In this document: positions 34,376 to 46,600 of the stretch, piece by piece
Layout of the letters: every line of letters begins with the position of its first letter
Position numbering within the stretch: position 1 is the stretch's first letter
DNA from: VXYK01 sp965214565
GTDB taxonomy: Bacteria; Actinomycetota; Acidimicrobiia; Acidimicrobiales; Aldehydirespiratoraceae
Length of the DNA stretch: 64,000 bases
Assembly (NCBI GenBank): GCA_965214565.1
Contig: OZ243951.1
Coordinates: 2,790,001-2,854,000 of the forward strand
Direction: 5' to 3'
Translations under genes and position numbers: made by a program
The notes under the pieces: model-generated
What the model was told of the DNA's origin: nothing
Databases searched by the model: none
Seen by the model: the letters and a program-made list of their open reading frames with translations, nothing else

Positions 34376-34613
34376 TCAGCATTGGGTGAGGGCTTTGAGG
34401 GTGCGCGAGATGCGGTCCCAGCGGGCGTTCTTGAGCCAGTCGGCGACTTCTTGGGCTTGGTCGGCGGTCATGGGGGTTTGTCCGGTGTCGACGCCGAGCG
34501 TGGCGAGCACGCGGTTGAAACGCTTGATCCCCGCCACATTGCTCAAAGCGTCGCGCCAGCCCGTTACCTCGGCGACGGTTACGGCGTCGTCGGGCAGCGC
34601 GCAGCGGGGCGGC
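34376..34613 (-). other. C-terminal module of the giant protein (Cys-bracketed, about 75 residues)
   Basis: The last ~75 residues depart from the Calx-beta style: CALPDDAVTVAEVTGW, then helices with GIKRFNRVLATLGV, TADQAQEVADWL and ARWDRISRTLKAL, ending ALTQC. A Cys opens and another closes the module, which could form a disulfide. I recall similar tails on other large Acidimicrobiia proteins and know of no characterised function. Position suggests anchoring, sorting or assembly. Confidence 0.6.
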
Positions 34614-37600
34614 GAGGCATCGCCGCTGTCGGTGTCGGTGTCGCCGCTGTCGTCGGTGTCGTCGGTGTCTTGCTCGGTGTCGTCGGTGTCGTTGGTGTCG
34701 GGGTCCTGTTGGGGTTGTTGGGGTTCGGTGATGGTGCCGGTGGCGGTGTGGTTGGTGGGGTGTGCTTGGGCGGGGCCGGTGATGTGGCGGATGCGGGCTG
34801 TGAAGGTTTCTGTGGGTTCTGCGGTGTCGTCGTCGAAGATGTACACCTCGTGGCGGACGCTGGTCTGTCCGGCGGGGATCTGTGCTGTGGTGGCGAGGCT
34901 GATGTAGTCATCGCCGGACTTAGCGGTGCCGTCGCGCAGGCTGATCGACACGGTGACGGCTTGGGCGGCGGGTTTGTCGAGGGTGATGTTGAAGCGGATG
35001 TAGCGGTCGGTTTCTGCGGCTGTGGCGTCGGCGATGGACACTTGCGGCAGCGCTATGTCGTCGTCCGCGACCGTCACCGTGGCGGTCGCGGCGGTGGGGT
35101 GGCGGTCGTATTCGTAGTCGTGGTCGATGGCGACGGTGATCGTTCCGTCGGCCTCGTGGCTGGTGTCGTCGGTGGTGCGGATCGCGACAGCGGCGGTGCC
35201 TGTGGTGCCGATGGTGACGGTGCGTGTCCCGGTCTTGGCACCCCAGTCGCCGTTCTGGGTGACGGTGAGGGCCACTTGCAGCGGTGCTGTGGGGGCGGGA
35301 TCGACGGTGATCGTGTAGTTGATTGTGTCGCCTTCGGTGATTGATGCTGCGTCGGCGGTGATCGACACGGTTGGTGCTGTGCCGTTGGGGTCGTCGTCTT
35401 GCACGGTGACTGTCGCGGTCGGGTAGTCGGTGTCGGGTTGGTAGCCGGCGCCGTCGATGATTGTGGCGGTGATCTGCCCGTCGCTTTCGCGGACGCTGTC
35501 GTCGATGGTGGGGACCTCGAAGGTGGCTACTCCGGTGGCGGGCACGTTCACGGTGACAGTACGCGGCTGATCGGCGGTCAGGAAACTCTCGGGGCCGGTG
35601 AGTTGTATGGTCAGCGGTGTCGCTGTGGGTGGTGGCGGGCTGATCTGCACCGCGAACTTGGCTGCGACGCCTTCGGTGACTGTGTCGCTGTTGGCAGCGA
35701 TCGATGCTTGGGGTTCGGGCGGGCCCAGCAGGTCGTGGTTGCGGATCACGTAGGTCAAATCGTCGTAGCCGCCACGGAACAGGCTCGTGCCGTCCGGGTT
35801 GTGCAGCGTGATCTCGATCGTTTCGCCGGAGTCCTCATGGGCGTCGTCATAGACCCGCAGATAGAAATGGGCCCGGTCCTGGCCGGTGTCCATTGCGGTG
35901 CCGTCGGCTTTCACGTTGTGGTACGAACAGTTCCCGTCGAGGCGCAGGGGACGGTTGAACCGGTTCCGCACCTGATAGTCCACGTGCAGCGTCGCGGTAC
36001 CACCGAAGCACAGCTTGAACCCCCACGGGTCAGGGATCTGCTCGAAATCAGCCGGGAACTGGCCCTCCCCGGTCCATGTACGCGCCCGGATCACCACGAA
36101 ATGCGCATAGCCCTTCGACTCGGTCACATCGATCGGTTTGGTCTCGTCGCCCTTGTACACCGTCAAATGCGCGAAATCGGTCCACGATTCCGGATACTGC
36201 GTGTCCATCACCTTCACCGGCACCTTCACCGACACCCCATCGAAACCACCACCCGATGCCACCAAAGACAGCTCCGTCATCAGATCATCAAGATCATCAT
36301 CAGCGTGCGCGGTGACCACCACCGTCTGCCACTCCGACCGCACAAAGAAGAGACTCAACTTCTGCGACCGCAGGATAGTGTTTTGACTCAACGACACCTT
36401 CCCGCCAGTCACGAGCTCCGGCGGCAGCGACACGTCGACCTGCAGGATCCCCACCGGTTCCGACGCCGGCTTCACCTTGAACGCCACCTTGCGGCCTTCC
36501 GCAATGTCGAGCTTGGTGACTGACAGCACCAACCCCACCGTGTCGTCATCGCTGATCGTCACCGTCGCCGTGCCCCTGGCACCCACGTCGTAGGCCGCCC
36601 CGTCATCCAACGTCAACACGATCGTCTCTGAGGGGTCCCCCACCGAATCATCTGTGATCGACACCACCACCACAGCCGACGTGTCCCCCGCCAAGATCGT
36701 CACCGACGACCCCAGAGCCGTGTAGTCAGCCCCTGGCGTCGCCGTGCCCGACACCGTGAAACTCACCGCTAGATTCGCTGTCGGTGCCCGGTCGACGTTC
36801 ACTGTCACCGACACCGACCGAGACCCCGCAGCCTCGCCGCCCCCATAGGTCGCCGAACTGAACGACACCACCGGCACCGCCGGTGCCGACACGACGATGT
36901 CGAAAGTGTCCGAGACCGAGCCGCCGTTGCCGTCGGCTGCGGTGACCTTCACCGACACTGTGCCTGCATCGCCCGACGTCGGCGTGCCCGAGAATGCGCG
37001 GGTGCCCGCAGCGAATGTCAGCCAGCCCGGCAGCGCGCTGCCGTCGGACTTGGTTGCGGTGTAGGTCAGGGCGTCGCCGTCGGCATCGTTGAAGGTGTTG
37101 GCCGCGAACGCGTAGCTGAAGGCCGTGCCTGTGGTCGCGGTCTGATTCGGGATCGTGTTGGCCACCGTCGGCGCATTGTTCGCCGCTGTGTCGTCGTCGC
37201 TGATCGCGACGCTGGCACCAGCAACGGCAACACCGCTAAGCGTGCCTGAGATCGCCGCTTCGCCGTCAGCGGTGTCGGCGCTGTCGTCGGTGGGGGTCAG
37301 TGTGAACGTACCCTGCCCCGAGGCCGCCTCCGCGTGGATGACGATGTTGAAAGCCGCCGGCGACGCCGCGAACGCGACCTTGTCCGAATCATTCTGGCCC
37401 GTCACCGACGCTGTCACCGTCTTGGCGATGCCGAAGGTGGTGCCGCCGTTCACTGTCGCGGTCACCGTCACCGTGGTCGCCCCAGCGCCCTCAGTGACCG
37501 TTGCAGGGCTGGCGCTCAGCGTGACCGTCGTGGGTGCTGCGTCGTTGTCAGTGATCGTCACCGTCGTCGCGTCGGTGGAACCAAGGGTGTAGCCGGTGCC

Positions 37601-40600
37601 CGACGACAGGGTCAGCACGATCGTTTCGGCGTCGTCGTCGACCATGTCGTCGGTGACTCCGATGGTGATGGTGCCTGTGCCGTCGGTGCCGACCGAAACG
37701 GGGCTGGTGATCGTCGTATAGTCCGAGCCGTTGGCGGCGGTGCCCGCGACGGTGTAGGCCACGCTCAGGTTCGCCGCCGGCGCCGGCGACGCGTTCACTG
37801 CCACGTTGATGCTGCGGCTCCCCGACGCCTCGGTCGCCGTATAGGTCGCCGAGGCGAACTGCACCACCGGCACTGCCGAGGCGGCGACCTTGAACATCGG
37901 CGAGTAGCCGTACAGCGGATGCGTCGCGGTGTTGGCCTCGGCGGAAGCGTGCAGCAGCGCCTGGCCGCCGCCGCTGTCTGCCGACGACTTCGACACCGTC
38001 GCATTGCCCAGCGGATGGTCGTAGGCCTCGCAGGCGTTACCCGAACCGGTCCACGCCTCATATGGCGCATAGTCGGAAATCGCGCCGGTGGGGATGTTGC
38101 GTGTGCCGTCCTCGCTGCGCGGGTCGTCGGTGTCCCAGCCCGTGGTCACACCATCGCCACTGGACCATGCGAGGTCGCACAGGTCGGCGTAGTTGTTCGC
38201 CAGGATCGCGCCACCCAGCCAATAGGTCGGAACCCCGATCGCGGCGTTGCCCACCCGCAGTCGGGTGGAGCCGTCCGCCCAAAGACCGCCCTCCGCTTCG
38301 GGGTCAGTGAGATGGCCGTTGTGTACCGTGTTCAGCCCGTTGTGGACTCGAGCCGTGGTCCCCGACGATCCCGAGGCGCTGCGGGTGCTGCCGAACACCT
38401 TGAAGAACCCCGCATACGGCTTGATCGCCGCATGGCCGCCCTCGGCCAGCACACCCCGCACGAACGCGTCGTACACCCCGATATCAGACGACGAAGCGTC
38501 GCGACCCTCGGAGGTGCGGAACAGCAAACGGAAGTCGTCGCCACCCGACAAACCAGACGGCACCAACTCCCAGTTCGACGGAACCTCGATATCGCCGGTC
38601 TCGTCGTCGACGAGGACGATGCCGATGGGGCCGCCGGTGGGATCAGCCAGGGTCACGCCCGTAGCGCTCGGCACCCGCGCGCCCGACCCGTAATCGATCG
38701 TCACGTAGGGCTGGGTGCGATCGTTGTTGTTCACCGGCGTCAACCGCAGAGTCGCGGTCTGCGCGCCCGAGGTGAACACCACCGCCGGGTCCTGCGCCGT
38801 GTGCGTCCCGCCCGTCGTTGTCAGCGACACGCCGGTCTGGCTGGTGGGCTGCAAAGCGAACGTGTAATCAGTGGTCACCGTCGCGCCCACAACGCTCAGC
38901 GGCACCGTCACCGACTCTGAGCCGGTCAACGCCCGCCCCAGGGTGATCGTGACCGTCCGATAACCGGTGCTGTTGCCGGCGCCCTCCAAGGCGTTGCCGT
39001 CGCTGCCGTCAGAGCCCGCCATCGTCACGGTGACAGGCACAACCGCCGCGGCGGACACGACGATGTCGAACGTGTCGGAGACCGTTCCGCTGTTGCCGTC
39101 AGCCGCGGTCACCGTCACCGACAGCGTGCCCACATCGCCGGACTGCGGCGTGCCCGAGAACGCGCGGGTGCCGGTGTCGAACGACAGCCAGCCTGGCAGG
39201 GCGGTGCCGTCGGACTTGGTGGCGGTGTAGGTCAGGCTGCCGGCATCGGCGAACGTGTTCGCTGGGAACGTGTAGGTGAACGCGGTGCCTACGGTCGCCG
39301 CCTGGTTGGGGATCTGGTTGGCTACCGTCGGGGCGACATTGGTCACCGTCGCCGACACCGACGTGACCGGCGTGCTGGTCGGGTAGCCGCTGGTGGGGGT
39401 GGTCACGGCGTGGCTGATGGTGGCCGACCCGGCGCCCTTGCCGGTCACCGTCACCGTCTGCGGCGTCGACCAGTTCGAGTTGGTGAAGGTCAGAGCGCCC
39501 GACACCGCCGCGTTCGCCGCGGCGGTCGATGTCGGTGTGATGACCAGCGAGGCGCCGGGCTGGCTCTTCAGCACGATGGTGTAGGTGTCGGTGCCGTCGT
39601 TCTCGGCCACCGACACGGCGGCCTTGGACACGACCACGCCGTGGCCGGCGTCGACGGTGGTCACCGACAGACTGCCGATATCGACCCCGTGATACGGATT
39701 GTCGGTATCAGACACCGTCGCTGTGTGGGTGACGGTGACGGTCTCGGCTGCGGCGTCGCCGTCGTTGACAGCACGCAACATCACTGACTGCGCCGAACTC
39801 CAATCACCGGAACTGAACGTGAGCGTGGACTGGTCACCTGACATGTCGCTGTCGGTGTCCACCACAACCGCTGTCGTGTCAGCTGAGGCGACCGTCACGG
39901 TCACGGTTGCGCCCGGGTCGGTGTCGAGCACCACCGTGTAAGACTTCGCCGCGTCGGTGGCGCTGCCGAGCTCGGTCAAAGTGAGAGCAGACACCGACAG
40001 CGTCACACCATCCGCGGCGGACACGACAATGTCGAACATGTCGCTGGCTGTTGCGCCTTTGCTGTCCCTGGCGGTCACCTTCACCGACACCATCCCCACA
40101 TCACCAGCCTGCGGTGTGCCCGAGAACGCGCGGGTGCCCGGCGTGAACGACAGCCACGACGGCAAGGCGGTGCCGTCTGACTTGGCGGCGCTGTAGGTCA
40201 GGCTGTGGCCGTCGGCGTCGGTGAAGGTGCCCGGCGGGAACGCGTAGGTGAACGCGGTGCCTGCTTTTGCGGTCTGGTCGGGGATCGCGGTGGCCACGGT
40301 GGGCGCGTTGTTGTTGTCGTCGTCGTTGACCGTGACCTTCGCGGTGTCGCCAGTGGTCGACACCCGGTAGCCGGTGCCGGCTTTGACTATCGCGGTGATG
40401 TCGCCGTCGGGTTCGTCGATGCTGTCGGCGGTTGTGTCCACCGACAGGGTGGCGGTGGTCGCCCCCGCTGAGATGGTGACGGTCTGGTTCCCCTCGTCGC
40501 CAGCGGCGACGAAATCGGAGCCCGCCGCGTCGGCGACGGAGATGGTTACGGTCAGGTTGGCGGTGGGTGCGGTGTCGGCGGTGACGGTGAACTCTGCCTC

Positions 40601-43600
40601 GGTGCCCTCGGTGACTGGGGACGTGCCCGCCGCGATGGAGATCTCTGGCAGGGCCGCGTAGTCGGGATCGGTGATCGTGACCTTCGCGGTGACACCGCTG
40701 TCGGCTGCGACGATGCCGACGGGCAGGGACCCGAACTCGAGGATCAGGAACTCGTCCGGCTCGGTGATGCCGTCGGACGTAGCGGTGAGCATGACAGTGC
40801 CCGTATTGGTTCCGTTGCTGATCGTCACCACACCGCTGTTCGACAGCGTGAAATCGGCTGCCGACGCGGTCGGCAGACCCGAAGTGCGCATCCGCACCGG
40901 AATGTGCACCTCGGTGCCGGTGTTGGCGTCGAGCTCGACGGTGACCGTCAGCGAGCCGCCCTCGGCGACTTGCCCGTTGCTGTCGACGGCGAGGGTGGCT
41001 TCGAGCTCGTTGCCGGGTTCGAACAAGTTGACCGCGGCCAAGGACGGGCTCCCAACCTCAAGACCGCCTCCCACGTTGGTTTCGCGGGCTGCCGCGTTGA
41101 GCGCGTTCCCGGTGGAGGGGATCCGTACTGTTATCCGTTCATTGAGACGGTCCGTGTCACCGTTCTCGGCGGTAAACGTGATCGTCGCGGTCTGCGCGCC
41201 GGCGCCGTCGAAACGCAGCAGCAACGCGGCTTTGTACACATCAGAGCGCGACAGCGGATCAGACTTGAGGGTCACCCCAGTGCCCGTCGCTGACCACGAC
41301 AACGCCCGCACCCGCTCCAACAACCGCGCCGGACCCGACAGGATCGACTTGGTCAGGCTCTGCACGGTCACCGGCACCTCAGCCACCTCACCAGCCGCCA
41401 AGACCCGATCCAGCACCACGGTCACCGTCGCCGTCTCGCCCGAGCCCTCCATCAAACGGCCCCCGCCCGACAGAGTCACCACAATCGGATCGTTGTCGGC
41501 GTCGAACACCGCCACATCGAACGAATCAGCCGAACGATGTGGAACCGCGCCACCGCCCACAGTCGTCGCCCGCCCCGAATGACCGAACCCGTTGGCCGTT
41601 GTGTCGTCGGGGCCGAGCGCGACAGTGACCTTCTCCTGGAACTCCTGCGCGCTGTCCGACGGCGAGCTCAACAACAACGTCGCAACCTGCACCACGTCGG
41701 TGGCGTGGCCGGTGAACGTCACCGTGGGCGTCAACGAGGCGCCACTGCCGACGGCGACACCGGCGTTGAGCGTGCCGCCCGGCTTGGTCGCCACGTCCAC
41801 GTCCGCGGCGGTGACGTCGCTGCCCGAGTCCTTCAACGCAGACAGCACCAAAGGCACCTCGACGATCTCGCCCACCGCGAGCGCCCGACCCAGGGTGACC
41901 GTGAACTCCGCGTCGGCCTTCGCGCCTGTCGTCTCGCCCTCAAGAATTGGGCCGCTGTCGACCCGCGCCAGGCGGACCACAGTGGCGTCGTCGTCTGTGA
42001 TCGTCACCGTGGCCGCGCTAGTCGAACCGAGCCGGTAGGCGTCGGCGATGCCGAGGGTCACCACGACCGTCTCCGACGGCTCATCGACCGTGTCGTCGAG
42101 CACCGTTATCGGGATCGTTGCGGCGGTCGCGCCCGCCGGAACCGTCACGATGCCCGACAGTGCCGTGAAGTCATCGCCCGACACGGCGGTGCCGGTCACC
42201 GTGTAACGCACCGTCAACGCTGCAGTCGGCGCCGGCGACACGCTCAACCCCAGCGATACCCCCCGATCACCGGCTGCCTCGCCCGCAGTGTACGCCGCGC
42301 TGGTGAACTGAAATTGCGGCAACACAGGCCCGTCGTCGTCGGCCACCCTTGCAGCCACCGTCTCGGACAGGCCCCCATATTTCGCGTCGCTGCTCGACGA
42401 CGACACCGTCACCACCACATCACGCACATTCCCGGCGTTGTCGACATCGTCGTCCACCGCGTGCACCGTCACCGCCTGCGACACCAACCACTTGACCGGC
42501 GTGAACGTCAACTGCACCGACGCCGCCTTCGCGCCGCCCGCGGTGCTGACCGAAAGCGCCGACGAGTCACCGCTGGCGACTGTGACCGTCACATCGCTGG
42601 TCGGCTGCGACTTCAACGCCACCAACAGCGTGTCGCTCCCCGACGGCTCCGACAACCGCAACACACCCCCAACAGCAGCCGTCTTCAGCCCTGCCGTGTC
42701 ATCGTCGTTGACCGTCACGTCAAAGGAGTTCGCTCCCGCCCCCGCCTGCACACCCCCGGCTACGTTCGTGCCCAGACTCGACGCCGACATATCCCCCAAC
42801 GCCACCGTCAACGTCTCAGCATCCTCGTCGACCGCGTCGTTGGCCGCTGATAGCGACACCGCCGCTACCTGAGCCCCCGCGCCTGACAGGCGCACCACCG
42901 GGCCAAGCGACGGCACCTCCAACAATGACACACCCGTGTTCGACTCCCCCGACGTCAACGACAACGCCACATCCGAAGCAGTGATGTTGCTGCCCGACAG
43001 CACCAACGGCACCTCCACCCTCTCACCAGCCGCCAACACCCGACCCAACGTCACCGTCAACGTCGCCTCACGCGCCGCGGCGGCCGCGTTGGGGTCCTCT
43101 GAGACGGCGCCGCTATCAGTACGCGTCAGCGTCACCGTCACCGGATCGGGATCCGGCTTCGGCTTCGGCTTCGGCTCGGTCGCCGTGCCGGTGAACACCG
43201 CCCCGTCGCCCACCAACGCCGCCTTGACTGTCAGGCCCGAGACGCTGGACGTCGCCGCTGAGCCCGCCGCGACGGTCAACTCGGTACCCAGCGCCGCAGC
43301 CGACAACGCTGTCACCTCCACAGTCGCTTTGGCTGCTGCGGGGCCGGTGAACACCACCGACGAGCCGTCCAAGGTCACACCAGTGCCCGATGCCGCCAAC
43401 GAGAAATCGGTGCCCAGCGTGCCGCCGGTGAAGCTCAGCGGCACCCTCACCGACTCACCAGACAGCACAGCGGCGTCCAACGACACCTCAATCTCGGCAG
43501 CTTCGCTGGCGTGATCCGCGTCCGAACCCAGCGCTGCGGTGACCTCGACCGTAGCGTTCAACAAACTCGCCGATTCCAACGGGGTTTTCACCGGACCCTG

Positions 43601-46600
43601 CGCTGCTGAGACAACCGACTCGGTGTTGCCGCCGCCATCGACATAACCCACCGTCACACGCAAATGCCTGCCCGCGTCACCAACCGCCACCGAATACGAA
43701 GCAGTTCTGTGACCGTCGCCGGTCGCCGCCGCCCACCCGGTGCTGCCGTCCGCGGAGGTCTGCCACGCATACGACGATCCCGCCGCGGGGTCGCCGTCGG
43801 GATCGCCCGACACCGAAGCTGTCAGCCTCGAGCGGCCCGCCACCGGCACGCCCGCGATCACGACCTCGCCGTCGCCCTCGTCCACGTCGGTCACCGTCAC
43901 CGACACCGGCTGGCGCACCGCCGTCGCCGTTCCATCAGCGCCAAGAGATGTCGCCACCACCACCAACGCGACCTGCGGGCTGGTCTCGCGGTCCAGGCCC
44001 GGCACCGGCGTCGTGCTGCCGAAGTTATTGGGTATCGGCCCGTAGGAGATCTGGCCGGTCGCCGAATCGATCGTGAACCCGACCGGCGGCGCTGTCTGCG
44101 ACGGGCCCTCCAGCGTGTATGTGACCAGGTCACCGTCTGCGTCGGTCGCCGTCACCGCAGAACCGACATCCACTGGGCCCTGGTCGTTCTCCGCCAACGC
44201 CAAATCGCCCGGCACCGTGTTGAACACGGCGTCCGCCAACGCCGACGCCTTCGACGCCTCATCGGCCACGCTCACACCCGCCGACCCCGGCGTGTGGCCC
44301 GCCGCGGTGAACGCCACCGTCACTGACTCGGCGGTCTTGTCCAAGTCGTCGACCGCGGTCACCGTCACCGGCTGCGGATCGTCCCAATCAGATGTGGTGA
44401 ACGTCAACGAACCGGGCGCCGCCCGTACCGCCAGCACATCCCACGACGCCACAGACACCGACACATCCCCGCCCGGCTGTGAGCCGAGGCGCACCTGCAC
44501 CTCCTCAGAAGCAGCATCCCCGCCGCCCTCGACCAAGCTCACCGCGCCGGGCCACGCCAAGACCGCCGCCGCGGTCGCGTCGTCGTCCACGACCTGCACC
44601 GATGCCGAACCCGACACGCCGTCGCCGACCACCACACCGCCACCGGGATGGGTCGCCGCCCCGGGCGCCAAACCGAACACCGCGACCTCATGGACCTGGT
44701 CGGCATCGTTGCCGGCGGTCACTATCAGCTCCGCCACATTCACCTGCACGCCCTGGGTGCCCGAGCCGGTGAACACCACCACCGGAGACAGCGTCGCCCC
44801 GCCCTCCACCGACACGCCTGCACTGCCCCCATCGGCGACCACCACATCACCCGCCTCCACACCGGTGATCGCCAGCGGCACCCTCAACGATTCGCCCGCA
44901 CCCAGCACGCGGCCCAACGACAAGTTCACCGTCGCCGACGACGACGCATCGCTCTCCACCGCGAACCCGCCGCCGCCAAACGACAGCACTGCCGGATCGT
45001 CGTCGGACAACACGATCGGCAGCGACGCCGGAGTCACCACCAGACCAGCAGGCGACACCGTCGACGCCGACAGGGTCACTGTCTCGGACGGCTCATCGGT
45101 CTGGTCGGCTTCGGGGGTGAGCGTGAACGTCTTGCGGCCGAACGACCAGCCCCCCTGGATCGTTACATCGAAATCGGCCACCTCCGCAAAGCCGACCGCC
45201 CCGACGACGCCCGAACCCTCAACAGACATCGTCACCACCACATCGGACTCGTACCGCGACCCGTTCGACAGCTCCGCCCGCACCGTCACGTCAACCGCGC
45301 CTCCGCCCTCAGATACCTCATCGACGTCCGCGCTCAACTCCACATCGGGCACCTCGTCGTCGTCGGTGATCTGCACCTTCCCCACTGTGTTCTCGCCCAG
45401 CGTGTAACCGGTGCCCGACATCAGCGTCACCACCACCGACTCGGCGTCCTCCACCCACGCGTCATCGATCGGGCGCACCACGATCTCGCCGCCCGAGCTG
45501 CCCGGACCCACCACCACCTCGCCGCTGAGCGCGGCGTAGTCGGTTCCAGCGGTGGCGGTGCCCGACACCGAATAGCGCACCGACAGCGAAGAGTCCCTCG
45601 GCACTGGCTCCGACAAACGGAAACGCAGCCGAGCCGCATCGCCAGTCAGAAGCTCCGCCACCGCAACCGACACATCCTTCGAGTTCACAAACGACACCGA
45701 CGGCCCAACCGGCGCTGCTGCCACGGTGAACACCGGCGACAGGCCGTAGAGGCGGTGTCGGTTGGTGCGGGCGCGGTCGTTGTTTCCTGCGCCGGTGTAG
45801 AGGATCGGTGGGTAGGAGGAGTTGACGTTGCCGACCGCGGCCCGCGGGTCCGCGCCCAACGACTCGGTGGCGTGTTTGGTGCCGTTGGCGTTGCTGCCGG
45901 TCCATACCAGCCGGTAGCTCTCGTCGGTGTCGCCTTTCTCGTTCTTGGCGGTGCGGTTGTCCCAGCTCCCGTCGTAGAGGTCGGCGTAGTTGTCGGCCAG
46001 CTTCGCGCCGTTGAGCCAATAGATCGTCTCGCCGGTGCCGGTGGTGGACGTGTTGTCGCGGGCATCTGTCGACGCGGTGGAGGCCAGCGCCGTGATCGTG
46101 CCGCTGTAGGGCTGGATCTGCGCGTGCGCGTCTGCGGACCCTGCGGCCCGCTGTACGAACTCGTTGTAGTCGGCGATGTCCGTTGAGGTGGCGTCGCGGC
46201 GGCTTGAGGTCGCGAACAGCAGTCGGAACTTGTCTCCGGCGGTCAGCCCCGAGGGCTTCAGCGCCCAGTTGGACGGCACCTCATAGGAACTGTCTGACTC
46301 GGCAGTGACCGCGTCGTAGATGGTGATCTCGGCGCGGTGCTGGTGGCCGTGGCCGAACACGACCTTGCCTTGGATTTTCGACGGATTGCCCAAGCACAAA
46401 ATCGCCGTCTCGGGCACCTCAGCGGCGTTGTCGTCGTGTGCGATGAACATCTTGGTGCGCTCTGTCTGGCCTGCCGGCACATTGAAGAACTTCCAGTTCC
46501 CGTGGTCGCGTTGCAGTGTGTAATCGGTCGAGTCGTCGGCGGTGCCGGCCGGGCACACCGTTGGGTCGGGGGTGTTGTCGGTGTGTACCAGCACCGGAAT

